From the NCBI RefSeq assembly GCF_024764775.1, contig NZ_JALIGC010000033.1, positions 1-64,000 of the forward strand: a DNA stretch of 64,000 nt. The letters run 5' to 3'. This document shows positions 26,769-35,413 of this stretch, piece after piece. Numbering within the stretch: the stretch's first letter is position 1; every line of letters begins with the position of its first letter. The notes beneath the pieces are model-generated. The model had not been told where the DNA came from and ran no database searches. It saw nothing but the letters and a program-made list of their open reading frames with translations. This DNA is from Scandinavium manionii (GTDB lineage Bacteria; Pseudomonadota; Gammaproteobacteria; Enterobacterales; Enterobacteriaceae). Position numbers and translations under genes: made by a program.

Positions 26769-28160
26769 TTATTTTTTTGTTTTACGTCCGTATACCACCC
26801 AGGTGATCAGCACACAGGCGATGTAGAACACGAGGAATACTTTCATAGCACCCGCCGGAGAACCGGTCATCTCCAGCGAAATACCGAAGGATTTCGGGAT
26901 GAAGAAGCCGCCAATCGCGCCGATTGCAGAGATGAAGCCCAACGCCGCCGCCGTATCGGTTGCAGCTTCACGCAGAGCATGTTCTTCGCTTCCACCTTCG
27001 GCCTTCACTTTATCCATGGTCAGCTTACGGAAGATAACGGAGATCATCTGGAAGGTGGATGCACTTCCCAGACCGGCTGTCAGGAACAGGCCCATGAATA
27101 CCGCGAAGAAGGCAATGAAATTACCGCCCTGGCCGTTAGTTGGCAGGGTCAGGAACAGCAGTGCGGAGAAAACGGCCATCGCGATGAAGTTAATCAGCGT
27201 GACGCGTGTGCCGCCCAGGCGGTCAGAAATTCCGCCGCCCAGTGAGCGTGCCAGCGCACCGATAAACGGACCGAAGAACGCGAAGTGCAGGATCTGCACG
27301 TCCGGGAACTGGGTTTTCGACAGCATTGCAAAACCGGCAGAGAAGCCGATGAACGAGCCGAAGGTTGCCAGATACAGCACCGCCATGATCCACAGGTGAC
27401 CACGCTTCAGGACCGGCAACTGCTCTTTCAGAGAGGCTTTCGACGCCGCCAGGTCGTTCATGAAGAACCAGGCTGCGAGGGTGAAGATAATCAGGAACGG
27501 AACCCAAATCCACGCCGCGTTCTCAAGGAACAGCGAAGAACCGTCTGGCTGAGCCACACCGTCGCCGCCAAACATGGCGAATACGGAGACGGAGATAACC
27601 AGCGGTGCAACCAGCTGCATTACGCTCACACCCATGTTACCCAGACCGCCGTTCAGACCCAACGCCCCGCCCTGTTTCACTTTCGGGAAGAAGAAGCTGA
27701 TGTTTGCCATACTTGAAGCAAAGTTTGCCCCGGCAAAACCGCACAGCAGCGCGATAATCATAAAGACGCTAAACGGCGTAGAGGTGTCTTGCACCGCAAA
27801 TCCCAGCCATACGCACGGAATAATCATGATCCCGGTACTGAATGCAGTCCAGCGACGACCGCCGAAAACCGGCACCATAAATGCGTAAGGTACGCGAAGC
27901 AGTGCGCCGGACAACGCAGGCAGCGCGGTCAGCATGAACAGCTGATCGGTGGTGAAGTTAAAACCGACTTTATTGAGGTTTACAGCTACGGCGCTGAACA
28001 ACATCCAGACGCAAAACGCGAGCAGCAGGCAGGGAACGGAAATCCACAGGTTGCGACTGGCAACACGGTGGCCACGAGACTGCCAGAAAGCCGGGTCTTC
28101 AGGGCGCCAGTCAGTGATGACCGCGCCTTTATCCTTTTCCGATGCGGAAGTGTGACTCAT
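26769..28160 (-). CDS. narK: Nitrate/nitrite transporter NarK
   Basis: NarK exchanges nitrate for nitrite across the inner membrane and so feeds the cytoplasmic site of NarG. The 463-residue protein is an MFS member with twelve transmembrane segments. The two glycine-rich nitrate signature motifs are visible (GFAGANFASSMANISFFFP and GLGSASTFQMISVIF). I chose the ATG at 28160 (MSHTSASEKDKG), matching the E. coli start and length. A perfect FNR box lies 60 bp upstream. Confidence 0.96.
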   Translation of the reverse strand: MSHTSASEKDKGAVITDWRPEDPAFWQSRGHRVASRNLWISVPCLLLAFCVWMLFSAVAVNLNKVGFNFTTDQLFMLTALPALSGALLRVPYAFMVPVFGGRRWTAFSTGIMIIPCVWLGFAVQDTSTPFSVFMIIALLCGFAGANFASSMANISFFFPKVKQGGALGLNGGLGNMGVSVMQLVAPLVISVSVFAMFGGDGVAQPDGSSLFLENAAWIWVPFLIIFTLAAWFFMNDLAASKASLKEQLPVLKRGHLWIMAVLYLATFGSFIGFSAGFAMLSKTQFPDVQILHFAFFGPFIGALARSLGGGISDRLGGTRVTLINFIAMAVFSALLFLTLPTNGQGGNFIAFFAVFMGLFLTAGLGSASTFQMISVIFRKLTMDKVKAEGGSEEHALREAATDTAAALGFISAIGAIGGFFIPKSFGISLEMTGSPAGAMKVFLVFYIACVLITWVVYGRKTKK

Positions 28161-28471
28161 ATAAACCTCAAATGATGGAGTTAGTTGCCGCCACATTAGG
28201 GTTTACCAGCCAGGGTAAGTTGATATAAATCAAAGGAAAAGAGAACATATTTTTGGGCGAAAAACGGGCATCACCCTTAGGGGGTAGACCTTAACACGCA
28301 AAAAACTGTGGTTTTTCACGTTGCTCAGGCAGAGATTACCCCTTTACACCCTTCCTCTGCCACCCCTGGCAATTAGGGGGTAATCCTTTTTGAGTATATG
28401 TATACTCCAGTTGATATCCCAGAATAAGCCGCACTCCCGGATTGCATCCCAGGTCAGGAGCCAAACTGTCG
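28161..28471. promoter_or_regulatory. Divergent narK-narX control region
   Basis: These 311 bp hold a perfect FNR box for narK, three NarL-like heptamers (TACCCCC on the minus strand at 28280-28286 and 28376-28382, TACCCCT on the plus strand at 28337-28343) and a near-palindrome GAGTATATGTATACTC (28392-28407) that includes a -10-like TATACT. The two TACCCCC sites deviate from the consensus at the last base. Confidence 0.65.
28220..28233 (-). promoter_or_regulatory. FNR box of the narK promoter
   Basis: TTGAT-ATAA-ATCAA is a perfect FNR site. With FNR at -41.5, narK transcription would begin near 28185, 25 nt before its ATG. Confidence 0.88.
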
Positions 28472-30268
28472 ATGTTTAAACGTCTTTTTACCCCGCTTAC
28501 GCTGGTCAATCAACTGGCGCTTATTGTTTTGCTGTCCACCGCTATCGGTGTGACGGGCATGGCAATTTCTGCACGCCTGGTCCACGGTGTCCAGGGCAGC
28601 GCGCATGCTATCAACAAAGCGGGCTCCCTGCGAATGCAGAGTTACCGCCTGCTGGCAGCGATTCCGCTGAACGCCAACGATCAGACATTGCTCGACGAAA
28701 TGAATCAGACCGTGAGCAGCCCGGAACTGATTGAATCCGCGCGCCGTGACGGTCAGCGTCAACAGCTCGAAGCCCTGCAACAGTACTGGAAATCAGAGCT
28801 TGCGCCTAACCTGAAACAAGCGACCCGTCAGGAACAAGTTTCCGGTGAGGTCGCGGCCTTTGTGAACCGCATCGACAAGCTGGTTACCGCGTTTGACCAT
28901 ACCACCGAAAAGCGCATTCAACACGTGGTGTGGGTACACAGCATGATGGCGCTGTGCATGGCACTGCTATTCCTGTTTACCATCGTCTGGCTGCGTGCAC
29001 GGCTGCTGCATCCGTGGGAACAACTGTTGAGCATGGCGCGGGCGGTGAGCCAGCGTGATTTTAGCAAACGCGCCAAAATTAGCGGTCGTAATGAAATGGC
29101 AACGCTAGGCATGGCGCTGAACAACATGTCGAAAGAGCTGGCTGAAAGCTACGCCGTGCTGGAACAGCGCGTGCAGGAAAAGACCGCCAATCTCGAACAA
29201 AAGAACGAAATTCTCGCCTTCCTCTGGCAGGCCAACCGGCGTCTGCATTCCCAGGCGCCGCTGTGTGAACGTATTTCCCCGGTGCTGAATGGTCTGCAAG
29301 GTTTGACCCTGCTGCGCGATATCGAAGTGCGGGTTTACGATATGGAAGACGAGGAAAACCATCAGGAGTTCAGCTGTCATTCTGAGCCCGACTGCGACGA
29401 CAAAGAATGTTACCTCTGTCCGCGTAATCTCCCGGATTTGCCCGGCGGCGGCACAACGCTGAAATGGCGGATGACCGATGCGCATAATCAGTACGGTATT
29501 CTGCTGGCAACGCTGCCTGCAGGCCGCCATTTAAGCCACGATCAACAGCAACTGGTAGATACCCTGGTTGAACAATTGACCGCCACCCTGGCCCTCGACC
29601 GCCAGCAAGAGCGCCAGCATCAGCTGATTGTCATGGAAGAGCGCGCCACCATCGCCCGCGAACTGCATGATTCCATCGCCCAGTCGCTGTCGTGCCTGAA
29701 GATGCAGGTCAGCTGTCTGCAAATGCAGGGCGAAAAACTGCCGGAAGACAGCCGGGTTCTGCTGAGCCAGATGCGCAACGAGCTGAATACCTCATGGGTG
29801 CAACTGCGCGAGCTTCTGACGACCTTCCGACTACAATTAACCGAACCGGGGCTGCGTCCTGCACTGGAAGCGAGTTGTGCTGAATACAGCGCCCGCTTCG
29901 GCTTTACCGTGCAACTGGACTATCAGCTCCCCCCGCGTTTTGTTCCTTCGCATCAGGCTATCCATGCATTACAGATTGCCCGTGAAGCGTTGAGCAATGC
30001 GCTTAAACATTCTGAAGCGACGGAAGTCACCGTGACGGTTACCCAAAACGACAATCAGGTTCGTCTCACCGTGGCCGACAACGGCCTCGGCGTTCCGGAC
30101 CACGCCGAACGGAATAACCACTACGGCTTAATCATCATGCGCGATCGGGCGCAGAGTCTGCGTGGCGATTGCCAGGTCAGACGCCGTGATACCGGTGGCA
30201 CTGAAGTTGTCGTCTCTTTCATTCCCGAAAAATCGCTTCCACAACCGCAAGGACTTATTCATGAGTAA
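28472..30268 (+). CDS. narX: Nitrate/nitrite sensor histidine kinase NarX
   Basis: NarX senses periplasmic nitrate and nitrite and phosphorylates NarL. The 598 residues equal the E. coli length. In order: first transmembrane helix, a helical sensor domain with the P-box-like segment containing KAGSLRMQSYRL, second transmembrane helix (about 150-175), HAMP, a cysteine-rich module (CHSEPDCDDKECYLC) and a HisKA_3 domain with His399 in TIARELHDSIAQSLS, then the ATPase. The ATG at 28472 (MFKRLFTPL) matches E. coli. Confidence 0.96.
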   Translation: MFKRLFTPLTLVNQLALIVLLSTAIGVTGMAISARLVHGVQGSAHAINKAGSLRMQSYRLLAAIPLNANDQTLLDEMNQTVSSPELIESARRDGQRQQLEALQQYWKSELAPNLKQATRQEQVSGEVAAFVNRIDKLVTAFDHTTEKRIQHVVWVHSMMALCMALLFLFTIVWLRARLLHPWEQLLSMARAVSQRDFSKRAKISGRNEMATLGMALNNMSKELAESYAVLEQRVQEKTANLEQKNEILAFLWQANRRLHSQAPLCERISPVLNGLQGLTLLRDIEVRVYDMEDEENHQEFSCHSEPDCDDKECYLCPRNLPDLPGGGTTLKWRMTDAHNQYGILLATLPAGRHLSHDQQQLVDTLVEQLTATLALDRQQERQHQLIVMEERATIARELHDSIAQSLSCLKMQVSCLQMQGEKLPEDSRVLLSQMRNELNTSWVQLRELLTTFRLQLTEPGLRPALEASCAEYSARFGFTVQLDYQLPPRFVPSHQAIHALQIAREALSNALKHSEATEVTVTVTQNDNQVRLTVADNGLGVPDHAERNNHYGLIIMRDRAQSLRGDCQVRRRDTGGTEVVVSFIPEKSLPQPQGLIHE

Positions 30269-30911
30269 TCAGGAACACGCCACTATCCTGTTAATTGACG
30301 ACCATCCAATGCTGCGCACCGGCGTCAGACAGCTTATCAGCATGGCCCCTGACCTTTTGGTGGTGGGCGAAGCCAGCAATGGCGAACAGGGCATCGAACT
30401 CGCAGAATCTCTCGACCCGGATCTGGTACTGCTCGATTTGAACATGCCGGGCATGAATGGTCTGGAAACCCTCGACAAGCTGCGCGAAAAATCCCTCTCC
30501 GGACGCGTGGTGGTGTTCAGCGTATCCAACCACGAAGAAGACGTGGTGACGGCGCTTAAACGCGGCGCGGATGGCTATCTGCTGAAAGATATGGAGCCGG
30601 AAGATTTGTTGAAGGCGCTGCATCAGGCCGCCGCCGGGGAAATGGTATTAAGCGAAGCGCTGACGCCAGTGCTGGCTGCCAGCCTGCGAGCGAATCGTGC
30701 AACGTCCGACCGCGATATTAATCAGCTGACGCCGCGCGAGCGCGACATTCTGAAGCTGATTGCCCAAGGTCTACCGAACAAAATGATTGCCCGTCGACTC
30801 GATATCACTGAGAGCACAGTGAAGGTTCATGTGAAGCACATGCTGAAAAAGATGAAGCTCAAATCCCGCGTCGAAGCGGCGGTATGGGTCCATCAGGAAC
30901 GTATTTTTTAA
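30261..30911 (+). CDS. narL: Nitrate/nitrite response regulator NarL
   Basis: NarL activates narGHJI and narK and represses alternative reductases. The 216-residue protein has a receiver domain with phospho-acceptor D59 in LVLLDLNMPG and a LuxR-type helix-turn-helix (LTPRERDILKLIAQG through STVKVHVKHML). The ATG at 30261 (MSNQEHATILL) overlaps the narX stop by 8 nt, so the two are coupled. Its stop overlaps the convergent ychO stop by 4 nt. Confidence 0.97.
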   Translation: MSNQEHATILLIDDHPMLRTGVRQLISMAPDLLVVGEASNGEQGIELAESLDPDLVLLDLNMPGMNGLETLDKLREKSLSGRVVVFSVSNHEEDVVTALKRGADGYLLKDMEPEDLLKALHQAAAGEMVLSEALTPVLAASLRANRATSDRDINQLTPRERDILKLIAQGLPNKMIARRLDITESTVKVHVKHMLKKMKLKSRVEAAVWVHQERIF

Positions 30912-32311
30912 GGCATCAACAGCGAATCTGACGACGCCGCCGGGAAGGTTACCAGCGGTTCAGTCAGCGCCAGCGTAATCTCATTGGATGAGACACGCTG
31001 CCCCTTCTCATCTTCAACCACCACCGACAGATGCCAGCGGTTCTTCGCGCCGTCGCTGTAATTCCACGCCGGCATAATGACGGTCCAGCCATCAGGGCTA
31101 TTGTGATTCACCGGCGGCGTCAGGCTCAGTGCCTGTGAATCGCCCTGCCAGGTTAATGACTTAATCGTATACCGCCCGCGCACCTGCAACTTCAACGACA
31201 CGGTCTCGCCGGGCTGCAAATCCCACGGCGGCGTGGCGAGGAAAACGGACAGCGTTTTACGCTGGCGATATTCGACCACCGGCAAATTGCTGCGTTCCGG
31301 GCTGTCGTACCGGCTGCCGCGCAGCGAGGTAAACGCCGCCACCTCGCTGGACTCGAGCTGTTTCTTCAGCGGGACGCCGAAACGGTAGTTGAGCTTCATA
31401 CCCAAATTATTCTGGCTGACGCCGCTTTCCCCCTGCTTATGCGCGGCGGAAATCGTCACCAGCGGCACCGGGGTGTAAGCCAGCCCAAGCGAAACCGCCA
31501 TCGGATTGTGATACCCGGTGCCGGTATGGAACAAGTCGACGCTGTCACCAAAATAGCGTTCAAAGCTAACGCTGGTATTAATGAAACGGTAGAACGGCAG
31601 TCGCGCCTGGGCAGTGAGATCGTAACCGCGCGCCATTCGACTTTCGACCGTATCACTGTCATCACGCCAGCCGTTAAAAGGTTGATAAAAATTGGCCGAC
31701 AGCCGTAAATACTCGCCCCAGGCTTCAGCCCCTAAACCGCCACGTTGCAGGCTTTCACTCATCAGGCTGTCGTAAAAGGCGTTATATCCGAGCAGCCAGT
31801 CACCCGCCACCCAGCGCTGCCCAAGCCCGAGATTGCTCACCAGCCCGTCGTCCTGCTGCGTTAAGCCAACCTGGCTCCAGGTCAGATAGCGATCGTTGTC
31901 TTCCAGCGGCACAAACCAGTTGCCGTGGCTGCCGGTAAACTTGCCCTCGCTGTTCACTAACAGCTCCGCCGTGGCGTTCCCCCACGGAGAAAGCCAGTAG
32001 TCGAGCTGCTGATTCACTTCGGAATTGAGCTGATGGCTGAGTTTTTCGATGGCAAAAAGCCGCGCCTGATCGCCGGTATCCAGCCCGTTGTCCTGCATGC
32101 TGGCTTCACCAAATGCCTTCATCATTTCCGCGAGGTGTTTTTCACTTTCGTGATTATCCGGGGCAATACCCAGATTGGGCAGGTTATCGATGCTTTCATC
32201 AAACGGGTGTTCGGCCTGATCGACAAAGGTCTGGCGGGCACCTGCGGCACCTCCTGCCAGGGGCAAGAGTAACAACAACAGCAGACGTGGACGTGACGGC
32301 AAATACCTCAA
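30908..32311 (-). CDS. ychO: Invasin/intimin-like outer-membrane protein YchO
   Basis: This 467-residue protein has a signal peptide with a run of seven leucines followed by an inverse-autotransporter type beta-barrel (about residues 85-320; WSQVGLTQQDDGLVSNLGLG and YNAFYDSLMSESLQRGGLGAE are typical). The C-terminal part resembles an Ig-like domain. It lacks the long repeat passenger of intimins. E. coli YchO (464 aa) sits at the same place next to narL. Its role is unsettled; adhesion or invasion is inferred from the family. Confidence 0.88.
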   Translation of the reverse strand: MRYLPSRPRLLLLLLLPLAGGAAGARQTFVDQAEHPFDESIDNLPNLGIAPDNHESEKHLAEMMKAFGEASMQDNGLDTGDQARLFAIEKLSHQLNSEVNQQLDYWLSPWGNATAELLVNSEGKFTGSHGNWFVPLEDNDRYLTWSQVGLTQQDDGLVSNLGLGQRWVAGDWLLGYNAFYDSLMSESLQRGGLGAEAWGEYLRLSANFYQPFNGWRDDSDTVESRMARGYDLTAQARLPFYRFINTSVSFERYFGDSVDLFHTGTGYHNPMAVSLGLAYTPVPLVTISAAHKQGESGVSQNNLGMKLNYRFGVPLKKQLESSEVAAFTSLRGSRYDSPERSNLPVVEYRQRKTLSVFLATPPWDLQPGETVSLKLQVRGRYTIKSLTWQGDSQALSLTPPVNHNSPDGWTVIMPAWNYSDGAKNRWHLSVVVEDEKGQRVSSNEITLALTEPLVTFPAASSDSLLMP

Positions 32312-32468
32312 AACGCAGCGGGATCCCTCAATAAATCAATATCGTGCCGGACGGCACGTCTTGTTATTTTAACGGTTTTACTCCTCTCTTTCAGCTTTAG
32401 CGCAAATTTCAGGAAGATCCTTAAGCATCGGCTACAGTTAAACCACCATTCCTGCGTGAGAAGCCCTC

Positions 32469-33020
32469 ATGAAAACTCTCCCCCGCGCCATCGTCTGCGC
32501 GGCACTGTTCGGCAGTATCGGCAACGTCTGCGCGGAGGGGCTGTTCATCGTTCAGTCGCCGGCTTTTGCGGATAACGCCATGCTCGATAGCCAATACGCA
32601 GGTAATGATTCGAAAAATGCTAACTGCACCGGAAAAAACAGCTCGCCGCCGCTGGTGTGGAGCAATATTCCGCCGCAGACGCAGAGTCTGGCGCTGGTTG
32701 TTCACGATCCGGAAGGCAACAAAGGGCTCGGCGTTACACATCTGGTGGCCTACAACATTTCGCCTGCGGCCACCGGTTTTGGCCCGGATGCACTGCGCGA
32801 TGCGAAAGGCTTTACCGGTGGCAAAAATACGCCGGGCACCGCCAGCTGGTACGGACCATGTCCGCCGCCCGGCTCTGGCGCGCATCATTACACCTTCACG
32901 CTGATTGCGACCGACCTGCCGCCCACTTTACCTGCGGGTCTAACCCGCGAGGCGCTGTTTGAAAAACTCAAAGGGCATCAGCTGGCCGCCGCCGGGCTGA
33001 TTGGGCGTTTCGGGCAGTAA
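32469..33020 (+). CDS. Secreted YbhB/YbcL-family (PEBP/RKIP-like) protein
   Basis: This 183-residue protein has a signal peptide ending near VCAEG (about residue 23), so it should be periplasmic or released. The PEBP fold is supported by SSPPLVWSNIPP, LVVHDPEG and the ligand-site motif HHYTFTLIATDLP. Its length matches E. coli YbcL, but that gene lies elsewhere in E. coli, so this is an insertion between ychO and ychN. Uropathogenic YbcL alleles suppress neutrophil migration; whether that applies here is unknown. Confidence 0.85.
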   Translation: MKTLPRAIVCAALFGSIGNVCAEGLFIVQSPAFADNAMLDSQYAGNDSKNANCTGKNSSPPLVWSNIPPQTQSLALVVHDPEGNKGLGVTHLVAYNISPAATGFGPDALRDAKGFTGGKNTPGTASWYGPCPPPGSGAHHYTFTLIATDLPPTLPAGLTREALFEKLKGHQLAAAGLIGRFGQ

Positions 33021-33113
33021 CGTTGCGCCAGGTCATCTCGCTGGCGTTAACCGATTGGCAGGCAGTAATCGTCGCAGTAGCATCAGAGGACTAATCCTCT
33101 TTCAGGAGTGAAC

Positions 33114-33464
33114 ATGCAACGTATTGTTATTATTGCCAACGGCGCGGCCTACGGCAGCGAATCCCTGTTCAATAGCCTGCGTCTGGCGATTGCACTGCGC
33201 GAACAGCAGCCGGTTGAGTTGAAAGTGTTCCTGATGTCTGACGCCGTCACCGCCGGGCTGCGTGGGCAAAAGCCCGCCGAGGGCTACAACATTCAGCAAA
33301 TGCTGGAAATTCTGACCGCGCAGGATGTGCCGGTAAAATTGTGCAAAACCTGCACCGACGGACGCGGAATTACCCTGCTGCCGCTCGCCGATGGCGTTGA
33401 AATCGGCACCCTGGTTGAACTGGCGCAATGGACGCTCGACGCGGACAAAGTATTAACTTTTTGA
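33114..33464 (+). CDS. ychN: DsrE/DsrF-family protein YchN
   Basis: This 116-residue protein matches E. coli YchN, a hexameric DsrE-like fold protein of unknown biochemical role. It keeps the conserved cysteine pair in LCKTCTDGRG, the likely reactive site of this sulfur-relay related fold. The ATG at 33114 follows AGGAG by about 7 nt. A small perfect hairpin AGAGGA-CTAA-TCCTCT (33085-33100) stands directly before the ribosome site. Confidence 0.93.
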   Translation: MQRIVIIANGAAYGSESLFNSLRLAIALREQQPVELKVFLMSDAVTAGLRGQKPAEGYNIQQMLEILTAQDVPVKLCKTCTDGRGITLLPLADGVEIGTLVELAQWTLDADKVLTF

Positions 33465-33735
33465 GTCAAAAAGCGCGTCAATGGATTATTTTGCTGCTAT
33501 CGCAGGCCTTTTCCACATTTAATTTTATACTGATGGGTATTGGAACCATAAACGACGCATAAGCTGAATGGTTTCAGGCATATTGTCATTTTCGTTTAAT
33601 CGTTGCAGCATTTTTTGATCAAAATCAGCATCGGTAGCCTCTTCCTTTGGTGTTATGCCATGAGTGAATTGTGAACAACATCACACAGGAATTCTCATGC
33701 ACGGAATGCGCGGGCTGATAGTGACGGGGTAAATA

Positions 33736-33981
33736 ATGGCGATGGTGAAAGCGAGTTTGACGTTATTTGGTGGGGATACGGTGGTTGTGCGCTGTTCGGA
33801 GCGCTGCCATATTCATTTAATGAGTGCCAAACAGCAGGCGCATGATATTCAGGCAGATATTTTGAGCGTGCAAAATCGGGAAGATGCCTATTTAGCGGTG
33901 CCTTATAGCGGCACCTGGAATGTGTTGATTGACAGTCACAGCCAGTCGCTGGAGCATTCGATCAGTTACGTGCCTGCGTGA
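33736..33981 (+). CDS. DUF1883 domain-containing protein
   Basis: This 81-residue protein has the features of the DUF1883 family: a short beta-rich domain with GDTVVVRCSERCHIHLM and YSGTWNVLIDS. No signal peptide or membrane segment is present. The ribosome site is weak, and ATG 33742 is an alternative start. Function is unknown. The 271 bp upstream (33465-33735) hold nothing I can identify. Confidence 0.75.
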   Translation: MAMVKASLTLFGGDTVVVRCSERCHIHLMSAKQQAHDIQADILSVQNREDAYLAVPYSGTWNVLIDSHSQSLEHSISYVPA

Positions 33982-33986
33982 TTTCT

Positions 33987-34058
33987 TGTCCGGCGGCGCT
34001 ACGCTTGCACGGGCCTACGATTTTGTAGGTCTGGCAAACGGAGCACCGCCGGGCATTT
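33987..34058. repeat. BIME-like pair of inverted REP elements
   Basis: TGTCCGGCGGCGCTACGCTTG and its inverted partner ending in ACCGCCGGGCA flank a short centre, with GGGCCTACG and GTAGGTCTG in the arms. This is the form of enterobacterial REP sequences in tail-to-tail arrangement. It lies between the convergent DUF1883 gene and chaC and may serve to end or stabilise both transcripts. Confidence 0.75.
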
Positions 34059-34059
34059 T

Positions 34060-34740
34060 TCACGCTGAGCGCGGCAGGTTTTCCCCATTGAGCAGATGGC
34101 GGACCTTCCCGACCAGCTCATTCAGACACTCATCCTGCATCCCAAGCTTCACCAGTTCCTGCTCGAGCGAGAAAAGATACTGTGCGTTAGTACCGAGCGG
34201 CCCGCTGGCGGCGGCGATTAACGGTGCAATCACCTTCACGCTGGTATCGGATTCATAGAGTGGATGACGCGGGTCCATGATGAACACCAGCGCGTTAACC
34301 GTACGACCATCGTCAAGTTCCAGCTTGCACCAGGTCGGCAGATAGCAACCGGTTATCATCTCGCGCTTCCACAGCAGCGACAATTCTTCATCCAGCGCAC
34401 ACTCCCGCAGGCGATAGGCCACGCCGGTGGTGCGTCCGCCCTCTTTTAGTGCAAGCATGCGCCCGGGCTGACAGGCGCTACCGCGTCCTGCCGTCAGGCG
34501 TAAACAGAAGGCACGGTGCCAGCCAACGAGCGTGCCAGTGCAGGATTCACTGTAATCCAGCGCCGGGTTCCACATCAGCGAACCGTAACCAAAGATCCAT
34601 ACCGGGCCACCATCAGGTCGGCAGGCAAGCGTCGCGGCCAGTGAGGCTGCGCGTTGTTCCGGCGACCAGAGTAGCGATTCCTCGATTGCACCAAACGCCG
34701 TTTTGCAATCGGCCTTCAGCAAGAAATCACGTGTTAACAC
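34060..34740 (-). CDS. chaC: Glutathione-specific gamma-glutamylcyclotransferase ChaC
   Basis: ChaC cleaves glutathione to 5-oxoproline and Cys-Gly. The protein of about 226 residues contains the substrate-binding motif GYGSLMWNPAL near residue 50 and the typical FCLRLTAGRGS and GVAYRL segments. I chose the GTG at 34740 (encoding start-LTRDFLLKADC) because GGAGGT lies 5 nt upstream and it matches E. coli; the frame opens earlier at 34863. Confidence 0.93.
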   Translation of the reverse strand: MLTRDFLLKADCKTAFGAIEESLLWSPEQRAASLAATLACRPDGGPVWIFGYGSLMWNPALDYSESCTGTLVGWHRAFCLRLTAGRGSACQPGRMLALKEGGRTTGVAYRLRECALDEELSLLWKREMITGCYLPTWCKLELDDGRTVNALVFIMDPRHPLYESDTSVKVIAPLIAAASGPLGTNAQYLFSLEQELVKLGMQDECLNELVGKVRHLLNGENLPRSA

Positions 34741-34916
34741 TTTATACCTCCACCACTGCACACTTCCCTGCAACCCCATTCCCTTCTGATTTGCTGAAAT
34801 ATTATCCAGCTTCCTCAGACAATATGCAATGAACGGGCCGCTTGCAACCCAACCGGAGTTCAATAAAGTGCAAATAAACGATTCGTGATTAACCTCACTT
34901 AAATAAGGCCTTCAAT

Positions 34917-35147
34917 TTATTTCTTTTTATGCCACTTATCGTCGTCGCCCTTTTGATAATCATTCTTTACCGCTGCCCACGCGACCTTATGCGCCGTCTC
35001 TTCCCGGCTGGCATCATCCCGTCGGTCTTCTTTGTGCTTATACTGATCCCATGCGCTATTGAACGCTTCTTTATAAATATCTTGCGCATGCGCAGGCAAA
35101 ACATGTTGAACGCTGTCGGGTAAATCGCGAGTGCTTTTATAAGGCAT
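34917..35147 (-). CDS. chaB: Putative cation transport regulator ChaB
   Basis: This small basic protein of 76 residues matches E. coli ChaB, a predicted regulator of the antiporter ChaA. The N-terminal MPYKSTRDLPDSVQHVLP and the charged helical C-terminus are characteristic. It is divergent from chaA and upstream of chaC. Confidence 0.93.
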   Translation of the reverse strand: MPYKSTRDLPDSVQHVLPAHAQDIYKEAFNSAWDQYKHKEDRRDDASREETAHKVAWAAVKNDYQKGDDDKWHKKK

Positions 35148-35413
35148 AAAACCTCCAGGTTTCACAGGAACTGTAAGTGTGGCTCACCCAGTGGACAGGC
35201 GCAAACATTGCTGAAAAGTGGATAATTGATGGAGCCAACACCCTGTTATTTAACATATAAAACAAACATAATCACAGAATAACACCCACTTAGATGATTT
35301 ATCCTCAATCGGGTAAATTTCAGTAAAAATTCACCGTAAGGTTTCTTAAGTCTGTTATTTTATTGTCTTTAGTTATCTATAATTATAAAAACTTCGCAAA
35401 ATGGAGATGGTTA

